Assembly: GCA_900543875.1 (NCBI GenBank)
Contig: UQSV01000061.1
Location: 1 to 10,037 of the forward strand
Length of the DNA stretch: 10,037 nucleotides
Reading direction: 5' to 3'
DNA from: an uncultured Coriobacteriaceae bacterium
GTDB lineage: Bacteria; Actinomycetota; Coriobacteriia; Coriobacteriales; Atopobiaceae
Under the pieces are notes generated by a model. It ran no database searches, was not told where the DNA came from, and saw only the letters and a list, made by a program, of their open reading frames with translations. Below are positions 4,982 to 10,037 of this stretch, in pieces. Both the position numbers and the translations under genes were made by a program. Numbering within the stretch: position 1 is the stretch's first letter; each line of letters begins with the position of its first letter.

Positions 4982-5801
4982 CGCCCGCACTCCTGGCGAC
5001 GTCGTCTGCGGCGCCATCGTCGTCGACGGCAGACTCGAGCATGACCTCGGGAATCTGCTGGGCCAGCTGCTCGTCGAGGTCGCGCTCCTGGGCAAAGCCG
5101 GCACCGCGGGTAGCGTACATCTCCTGCAGGTCGTCGTCGTCGAGGCCGCGCAGGTCATCGAGACTACGGCGCTTGCCGGTGAGCAGGAAGACAAGTCTCT
5201 CGCCCACCTCGACGGCGTTGTCGGAGATGCGCTCGAGCATGCGCGAGGCCATGATCACGCGGCTCGCGGCATCCATGTCGTCATCGGGGCCGAGGGTGGC
5301 CAGCGAGCGGAAGAACTGCTTGTAGAGCTCGTCGACAGGCTCGTCGAGCACGGGCAGCGAAGCGGCGAGGCGCAGGTCGTCCTCGACGATGGCCATGACG
5401 CAGTTCGACAGCACGCGGTAGACGAGGTGCCCCTCGCTCGCGAGCAGGTCAATGAGCTGGCCGGGCACCGCGCGACCGGCGCAGCGCTTTGCCGTCTTTG
5501 CGATGTTGCGCACGTGGTTGGACATGCGCGCCAGGTTGAAGTTGGCGTAGATCACGAACTGGATGAGGCGCAGGTCGCTCGCGACGGGCTGCTGCGTGGC
5601 GATGAGCAGGAACGCCTTCTGCTCGAGCGCGGCGCAGCGGGCGTCCATCTCGCGCGTGGTGGCCTTGACGGCCTTGGCCTTCTCCTTGTCGCCCTCGGAC
5701 AGGGCGTCGACGGCGTCGTGCAGCGCCAGGTCGATGTTGGCGTAGATCGAGACGAGCTCCTGGCGCATCTCGGTGAGCTGGCGATTGAACGTCTCTCTCA
5801 T
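4962..5801 (-). CDS. phoU: PhoU, negative regulator of phosphate uptake and Pho signalling
   Basis: The product is a 279-residue cytoplasmic protein made of two three-helix PhoU repeats. In this family it works with the PstSCAB transporter to dampen phosphate import and PhoR signalling. The opening MRETFNRQL-x-x-MRQEL is typical. The first repeat's motif region reads NLARMSNHVRNIAK (89-102). Against the usual LERIGDH-x-x-NIA, its acidic residues are replaced by A91 and N95. The second repeat keeps them in MLERISDNAVEVGERLVFLLTG (188-209). A tail of about 68 residues (212-279), rich in Asp/Glu with DDDD and VDDDGAADD, follows the point where most PhoU proteins end (about 215-235 aa). AAAGGAG lies six bases before the ATG at 5801. 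It comes 55 bases after pstB and overlaps yggS. Confidence 0.95.
   Translation of the reverse strand: MRETFNRQLTEMRQELVSIYANIDLALHDAVDALSEGDKEKAKAVKATTREMDARCAALEQKAFLLIATQQPVASDLRLIQFVIYANFNLARMSNHVRNIAKTAKRCAGRAVPGQLIDLLASEGHLVYRVLSNCVMAIVEDDLRLAASLPVLDEPVDELYKQFFRSLATLGPDDDMDAASRVIMASRMLERISDNAVEVGERLVFLLTGKRRSLDDLRGLDDDDLQEMYATRGAGFAQERDLDEQLAQQIPEVMLESAVDDDGAADDVARSAGDEADEQ
4990..4994 (-). promoter_or_regulatory. Ribosome binding site of yggS, inside phoU
   Basis: On the minus strand AGGAG sits within the last codons of phoU, eight bases before the ATG at 4981. The alternative ATG at 4972 has only a GAGG three bases away, so this site favours the longer form. Confidence 0.6.
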
Positions 5802-5856
5802 GCGTGACTCCTTTGCGGTGCTGGTCGCTTGGTGGGCGATGGGGCTTAGGTCCGCA

Positions 5857-6660
5857 TCAGCCGAAGCGGCCGGTGATGTAGTCCTCGGTGCGTTGGTCTG
5901 CTGGCGAGCTGAAAATCTCGTTGGTGTCGCCGTACTCGATGAGGCCGGCGGGCTCGCCCGCGTGCTCCTGCAGGAAGAAGGCCGTGTAGTCGGAGACGCG
6001 CGCGGCCTGCTGCATGCTGTGGGTCACGATGACGATGGTCATCTCGCTCGAGAGCTCGGCCATGAGGTCCTCGACGCGCTGGACGCTCGTGGGGTCGATG
6101 GCGCTGCAGGGCTCGTCCATGAGCAGGACGTCGGGCTGCACGGCCAGGGTGCGCGCGATGCAGAGGCGCTGCTGCTGGCCGCCGGAGAGCGCGAGGCCGT
6201 TCTTGTCGAGCTGATCGGCGACCTCCTTCCAGAGGTTCGAGCGCTTGAGCGACTCCTCGACGATGCCGTCGAGCTCGCTCTTGCTGTTGACGCCCAGAAG
6301 ACGCGGGCCAAAGGCCACGTTCTCGTAGATCGACTTGGGGAACGGGTTGGGCTGCTGGAAGATCATGCCCACGCGGCGGCGCAGGTCGACGGGGTCGACG
6401 CCCTCGGCATAGATATCGGAGCCGTCGAAGGACATGAGGCCAGCGGTGTGCGTGCCCTCGATGAGGTCGTTCATGCGGTTGAGGCAGCGCAGAAACGTCG
6501 ACTTGCCGCAGCCAGACGGGCCGATGAAGGCCGTGATCTTGTTGGGCGCGAGGTCCATCGTGACGCCGGAGAGCGCGTGGAAGTCGCCGTACCAGAAGTC
6601 GAAGTTCTCGACGTGGATGCCCGTATCGCCGTTGTTGGGCGCGTGTCGGTAGACGGTCAT
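5857..6660 (-). CDS. pstB: Phosphate ABC transporter ATP-binding protein PstB
   Basis: The product is a 267-residue ATPase that powers high-affinity phosphate import and acts as a dimer on the cytoplasmic face of PstC/PstA. Walker A GPSGCGKST is at 47-55, and the Q-loop MIFQQPNPFPKSIYENVAFGPR, a PstB hallmark, spans 99-120. The signature LSGGQQQRLCIAR is at 158-170, Walker B VLLMDEPCSAIDP at 178-190, and the switch histidine H214 in IVIVTHSMQQA. It ends in the family-typical EDYITGRFG. All catalytic residues are present and length is normal. The ATG at 6660 lies one base after the stop codon of the permease gene, with AAGGGAAA upstream, so the two are almost certainly co-translated. Confidence 0.98.
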   Translation of the reverse strand: MTVYRHAPNNGDTGIHVENFDFWYGDFHALSGVTMDLAPNKITAFIGPSGCGKSTFLRCLNRMNDLIEGTHTAGLMSFDGSDIYAEGVDPVDLRRRVGMIFQQPNPFPKSIYENVAFGPRLLGVNSKSELDGIVEESLKRSNLWKEVADQLDKNGLALSGGQQQRLCIARTLAVQPDVLLMDEPCSAIDPTSVQRVEDLMAELSSEMTIVIVTHSMQQAARVSDYTAFFLQEHAGEPAGLIEYGDTNEIFSSPADQRTEDYITGRFG

Positions 6661-6661
6661 G

Positions 6662-8626
6662 CTAGTTTCCCTTCGCCTTCGACGCAGACCTGCGCGAGAT
6701 GTAGCGCGCGAACAGGTTGAACGCCAAGATCATGAGCATGAGCAGCAGGGCGGTGCCGTAGGCGGCCTGCATGTTGATGCCCTCGTTTGCCAGCTGGTAG
6801 AGGTGAATCGTCATGGGACGGCCCGAGTCGAGCGGGGTGAGCGGCAGGTTGATGGCCTGGCCCATGGTGTAGAGCACGACGGCCGTCTCGCCGATGGCGC
6901 GACCGATGGCAAGCACGATGCCCGTGGCGATGCGCGGGAAGGCGCTGGGCAGGACAATCTTGGAGACGACCTGCCACTTGGTGGCACCCAGGCCATAGGC
7001 GCCCCAACGGATGTAGCGGGGTACGGCGCGGATGGCCTCCTCGGTGGTACGCATGACGATGGGCAGCATCATGAGGGCGAGCGCGAGGGCGGCCGAGAGC
7101 ATCGACAGGCCAAGGCCCATCGCCTCGACGAACATCGCGTAGCCAAAGAGGCCCATGACAATCGACGGTACCGACGAGAGGGTGTCGGCCGCATAGCGGA
7201 TGAAGGTCACGAGACGTCCCTGCTTGGCGTACTCGGCCAGGTAGACGGCTGCGAGCACCGCGATGGGCGTGCAGATGAGCATGGCGAGCGCCGTGACGTA
7301 GAGCGTCGAGACAATCGTGGGGAAGATGCCGCCCTCGGCGTTGACGCCGTGGGGCCAGCCAAAGATGAAGTCGAGCGACATCACGGGCATACCGTTCACG
7401 GCCACGAAGGCGATGATCATGACGAGCACGGCGGCGGTGACGACGCCGGCGGCGCGGAACACACCGATCATGACGTCGTTTGTGCGGTTCTTGTTCTTGC
7501 TGGCACCGGGCTTGGCACCCTGGGCGAGCAGGCGCTTGATGCGCGCGCGGCTGCCCTCGCTCACCTGCGTGACGGTGCCGGTGACGGGCGTCACGTCATC
7601 TGCGGTGAGGGTGGCCTGTGGGGCGTGCTCGGTGGGCTGCTCGGCGTGGTCGAAGTTGACGCCGCCGGCGACGACGGCGCGGTCGGCCGCCTTGGCGCGG
7701 CGGTGGCGCGAGTGGCCACGGCCGCTCTCGCGCGCGCTCGACAGGAAGCGCACGATGCCCACGAGGGCGGCGGAGATGATGAACAGCACGGCGCCCATGC
7801 CAAACAGGGCGCTGCGGTGCAGGCCCGACGAGTAGCCCATGTCGAGAGCGATCTGGCTCGTGAGCGTCGACAGCGGGCTCGCAATGCCGCCGGGAATGAC
7901 CGGGGCGTTGCCCACGACCATGAGCACAGCCATGGTCTCGCCGATAGCACGGCCCATGCCCAGCACGACGGCGTTGACGATGCCCATCTTGGCGGCGGGC
8001 AGCACGACCTTGTAGATCGTCTGCCAGCGGGTGGCGCCCATGGCGAAGCTCGCCTCGCGAATGCCCATGGGGATGGAGCGCAGCGCGTCCATGGTGAGGG
8101 TCGTGATCGTGGGAACGATCATGATGGCCAGTACGAGCCACACGGTGAGCGCGCCAAAGCCCAGGCCACCGGTGAGGTTGGCGACGAGCGGACGCAGGAT
8201 GACGAGGCCAAAGAAGCCGTAGACGACCGAAGGCACACCGGCCAGCAGGTCGACGGCGGTGCTCACGACATTGGCGAGGCGCTTGCCCGCGATCTCGGTG
8301 AGGAAGACGGCGCAGCCGACGGCAAGCGGCACGCCAATGGCGAGCGCGCCCACGGTGACAATGCCCGAGCCGGCGAGCAGTGCCAGAATGCCGTAGCTGC
8401 CCTCGGTGGGCGCCCACTTGAGGCTGAAGAACTCGCCCAGGCCGATGTCGGTGAGGACCGGAATGGCCTTCCAGAAGGTGAACACGAAGATGAGCACGAC
8501 CGCGAGAACCGCCACGCACGCGCAGGTGAGGAACAGGTTCTTGAGGGCAAGCTCCTTGAGGCGGGTCGACTTAGAGACCTGCTTGAGGTTCGAGCTGGCT
8601 ACGCTCTCCTCCATCTCTTCGCTCAT
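6662..8626 (-). CDS. pstCA: Fused phosphate ABC transporter permease PstC-PstA
   Basis: The product is a 654-residue inner-membrane permease joining PstC (about 1-296) and PstA (about 386-654) in one chain. These are two separate proteins in most bacteria and form the phosphate channel. The PstC half has a first membrane segment at about 31-51, VDLLAGVPSVVYGFFGL (125-141) and an EAA coupling loop around REASFAMGATRWQTIYKVVLPAA (190-212). The PstA half has TLSSVPSIVMGLFGYAMFV (482-500) and its own EAA loop around WGAYGLGATKWQVVSKIVLPSA (541-562). RAIGET recurs at 226-231 and 576-581. The linker (297-385) is hydrophilic and cytoplasmic, first Arg/His-rich, later Thr/Val-rich and then Lys-rich. 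I chose the ATG at 8626, four bases after pstS, with a GGGG stretch upstream in the pstS end. A longer open frame upstream overlaps pstS and looks non-coding. pstB follows after one base. Confidence 0.95.
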   Translation of the reverse strand: MSEEMEESVASSNLKQVSKSTRLKELALKNLFLTCACVAVLAVVLIFVFTFWKAIPVLTDIGLGEFFSLKWAPTEGSYGILALLAGSGIVTVGALAIGVPLAVGCAVFLTEIAGKRLANVVSTAVDLLAGVPSVVYGFFGLVILRPLVANLTGGLGFGALTVWLVLAIMIVPTITTLTMDALRSIPMGIREASFAMGATRWQTIYKVVLPAAKMGIVNAVVLGMGRAIGETMAVLMVVGNAPVIPGGIASPLSTLTSQIALDMGYSSGLHRSALFGMGAVLFIISAALVGIVRFLSSARESGRGHSRHRRAKAADRAVVAGGVNFDHAEQPTEHAPQATLTADDVTPVTGTVTQVSEGSRARIKRLLAQGAKPGASKNKNRTNDVMIGVFRAAGVVTAAVLVMIIAFVAVNGMPVMSLDFIFGWPHGVNAEGGIFPTIVSTLYVTALAMLICTPIAVLAAVYLAEYAKQGRLVTFIRYAADTLSSVPSIVMGLFGYAMFVEAMGLGLSMLSAALALALMMLPIVMRTTEEAIRAVPRYIRWGAYGLGATKWQVVSKIVLPSAFPRIATGIVLAIGRAIGETAVVLYTMGQAINLPLTPLDSGRPMTIHLYQLANEGINMQAAYGTALLLMLMILAFNLFARYISRRSASKAKGN

Positions 8627-8630
8627 GGGC

Positions 8631-9494
8631 TCACTTCCCCTCTTCGGTAGCAGCGGACTTGTGAGCGGGGATGTAGCCCGCGTCGCGGATGACCTGATCC
8701 ATGTCGTCGGACAGGACGTAGGAGATGTAGCCGTAGGCCTCGCCCTGCGGGTCACCGTTGGTGAAGAAGTAGAGGTCGCGCGAGATGGGGTAGGCGCCGC
8801 TCTCGACGTTGTCCTCGGTGGCGTCGACGCCGTCGATGGCCACGGACTTGACCGAGGTGGTGGCGTAGTCGCTCTCGACGAAGCCGATGGAGATGTAGCC
8901 GATGGCGCCCGGCGTGCGGCTCACGACGTCGCGCACCTGGCCGGTGCCCGGTAGGACCGCGGCCGAGCGGTCGAACTCGACGCCGTCCATGACGAGGGTG
9001 CGGAACGCCTCGCGGGTGCCCGACGCCTCGTCGCGGTTCACGACCTGGATAGGCAGGTCGGCGCCGCCAACCTCGCTCCAGTTCGTGATCTTGCCGGCGT
9101 AGATGTCGCGCAGCTGCTCGGTGGTGAGGTTCGCGACGGGGTTGTCCGGGTTCACGATGACGGCGATGCCGTCATGGGCGATGACCGTGGCGACGAGCTC
9201 GTGGCTCGACTCCTCGGCCGTGAGGTTACGGCTCGAGGTGGCGATGTCTGCCGTCCCGTTCGTGACGGCCTCGATGCCCGCCGATGAGCCCAGGCCCGAG
9301 ACGAGCACCTTCGTGCCGGTCTGCTCCTCATAGCCCTCGGCAGCCATCTCGGCGATGGGAAGGACCGTGGTGGAACCCGCGACCGTCAGCGACTTGGACG
9401 AGCCAGAGTCGGCGCAGCCCGCGAGCACGAGGGAACAGGCAAGCGCCAGCATGCAGCCCACTACAGGTAGGCGATGGCAGCGTGACGACCGCAT
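8631..9494 (-). CDS. pstS: Phosphate-binding lipoprotein PstS
   Basis: The product is a 287-residue extracytoplasmic binding protein that captures phosphate and delivers it to PstCA. A lipoprotein signal peptide is visible: an N-terminal arginine pair, a hydrophobic core and a lipobox LAGC with C27 as the lipidated residue. Mature-protein motifs are VAGSTTVLPIAE (38-49), DIATSSRNL (83-91), AHDGIAVIVNP (106-116), the LRDIYAGKITNWSEVGG region (128-144) and VNRDEASGTREAF (152-164). The AGSTT, SSR and RDEASGT loops are the expected phosphate ligands. The ATG at 9494 has AAGGAGG unusually close (three-base gap). Later in-frame starts (a GTG at residue 12, a Met at 15) lack any ribosome site and would damage the signal peptide. 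The start lies 34 bases inside the pgeF end. Confidence 0.96.
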   Translation of the reverse strand: MRSSRCHRLPVVGCMLALACSLVLAGCADSGSSKSLTVAGSTTVLPIAEMAAEGYEEQTGTKVLVSGLGSSAGIEAVTNGTADIATSSRNLTAEESSHELVATVIAHDGIAVIVNPDNPVANLTTEQLRDIYAGKITNWSEVGGADLPIQVVNRDEASGTREAFRTLVMDGVEFDRSAAVLPGTGQVRDVVSRTPGAIGYISIGFVESDYATTSVKSVAIDGVDATEDNVESGAYPISRDLYFFTNGDPQGEAYGYISYVLSDDMDQVIRDAGYIPAHKSAATEEGK

Positions 9495-10037
9495 ATGCCT
9501 CCTTCAGCTCGGTAGGAGTAGAAACGGTCCGTGTTGGAGACCGTCGAGGGGCACGCGTCCAGGATGCGGGCACTATCTAGGCCCACCCGAGTGAGCGCGC
9601 ACCGGATTGCCGCAGAGAGGTCGAGGTTTCTCTCCGTTTCGGCAGTATGAACAATCGTACCAAACTCATCCTCGAACGTAGCGAGCAGCTCGGCGGAGAC
9701 CTCGTAGTCGGCGGCAGAGACGTGCGGCCCCACATAGGCGCAGATGTCCGTCGTCTCGCAGGCCGCCTCCTCGGCAAGCACCGCCGCGGCCTTGGCCGAG
9801 ATGCGCGCAAGCGTGCCGCGCCAGCCGGAGTGCACCACGGCAAACGCCCCGGGCGCCATGAGCACCACGGGCACGCAGTCGGCGAAGCACAGCAGCACCG
9901 GCACCCCGGGCACGGTGCAGACGATGGCGTCGGCGCCGGCCTGGGCCTGCGCGCGGGCGGCCGCGAGGGCCTCGGGCGCGGACGAGTCAACGACCACGAC
10001 GTGGTCGCCATGGACCTGGCGCGGCTCGACGAGGCTC
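9461..10037 (-). CDS. pgeF: PgeF/YlmD laccase-domain protein, 5' end cut by window edge
   Basis: This is the C-terminal 192 residues of a cytoplasmic Cu-oxidase_4 (PF02578) protein. The family includes the peptidoglycan editing factor YfiH/PgeF, which removes wrongly incorporated L-serine from muropeptide precursors. It also includes YlmD-type enzymes acting on purine nucleosides (adenosine deaminase and phosphorylase activities), so the in vivo substrate here is open. The metal-site motifs are all present: RQVHGDHV near 10010 (first His), CFADCVPVVL (Cys) and VVHSGWRGT (second His). YVGPHVSAADYEV, NLDLSAAIR and the closing FYSYRAEGGICGRHAAIAYL segment also match the family. The frame stays open past the window edge, so the start lies outside. 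In ylm clusters this gene precedes yggS. Here the pst operon comes between them. Confidence 0.94.
   Translation of the reverse strand, partial: SLVEPRQVHGDHVVVVDSSAPEALAAARAQAQAGADAIVCTVPGVPVLLCFADCVPVVLMAPGAFAVVHSGWRGTLARISAKAAAVLAEEAACETTDICAYVGPHVSAADYEVSAELLATFEDEFGTIVHTAETERNLDLSAAIRCALTRVGLDSARILDACPSTVSNTDRFYSYRAEGGICGRHAAIAYL
9498..9504 (-). promoter_or_regulatory. Ribosome binding site of pstS inside pgeF
   Basis: On the minus strand AAGGAGG-CAT-ATG is a full-strength Shine-Dalgarno sequence with only three bases to the start codon, shorter than the usual five to nine. It lies within the pgeF coding sequence (codons for EGG), so ribosomes ending pgeF could re-initiate or load on pstS. 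Confidence 0.65.

Noticed and set aside
4926..6720. Long plus-strand open frames opposite phoU and pstB
   Set aside because: They are shadows created by GC-rich codon bias. The minus-strand products carry all expected PhoU and PstB motifs.
6659..8650. A 663-codon open frame on the plus strand opposite the permease gene
   Set aside because: It is the antisense shadow of a GC-rich membrane-protein gene. Its translation is an Asp/Glu/His/Arg/Gly-rich low-complexity string with no recognisable domain, while the minus strand encodes a clear PstC-PstA.
8627..8755. A 43-residue N-terminal extension of PstC
   Set aside because: It would overlap the end of pstS in another frame, is Ser/Thr/Pro/Arg-rich without homology, and the ATG at 8626 starts right after pstS as expected in this operon.
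9461..10037. A Pho box or other phosphate-responsive operator upstream of pstS
   Set aside because: I looked for direct repeats spaced by about 11 bases and for an AT-rich promoter in this stretch and found none convincing. The stretch is fully coding for pgeF.

Overview
This is a G+C-rich bacterial window (by eye well over 60 %) from an actinobacterium-like genome. A type A RNase P RNA, a Wag31-type DivIVA, a SepF with a long acidic linker and the gene order suggest Actinomycetota. Coriobacteriia (Collinsella/Olsenella-like) is my best guess, but that rests on recollection and not on a search. Every protein gene lies on the minus strand. The only plus-strand gene is the 3' end of the RNase P RNA at the left edge.

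Layout, left to right: the 3' end of rnpB and its strong terminator (1-176); an intergenic spacer with one 48-nt inverted-repeat element (224-271); cutC (334-999); the terminator of divIVA (1103-1152); divIVA (1181-1846); a 370-base spacer with two more copies of the 48-nt element (2060-2107 and 2132-2179); then a tightly packed minus-strand gene train. In transcription order (right to left) the train is pgeF (partial), pstS, a fused pstC-pstA, pstB, phoU, yggS, sepF, proC, yggT. After the spacer, divIVA has its own probable start region and terminator, and cutC follows.

Two functional modules are interleaved. One is the ylm-type cell division and envelope cluster (pgeF/ylmD, yggS/ylmE, sepF/ylmF, yggT/ylmG, divIVA, with proC between sepF and yggT). 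SepF anchors FtsZ to the membrane, DivIVA marks curved or growing membrane, PgeF edits peptidoglycan precursors and YggS buffers PLP. The other is the high-affinity phosphate uptake set PstS-PstCA-PstB-PhoU, which sits between ylmD and ylmE. The joins are intimate: pstS starts inside pgeF (34-nt overlap) and yggS probably starts inside phoU (20-nt overlap). Phosphate transport and division genes therefore probably share transcripts.

I see no mobile element, CRISPR array, defence system or obviously new multi-gene system. The points most worth a second look are the single-chain PstC-PstA permease, a PhoU with an acidic tail and a degenerate first metal motif, the Pst insertion in the ylm cluster, and the dispersed 48-nt palindromic repeat family.
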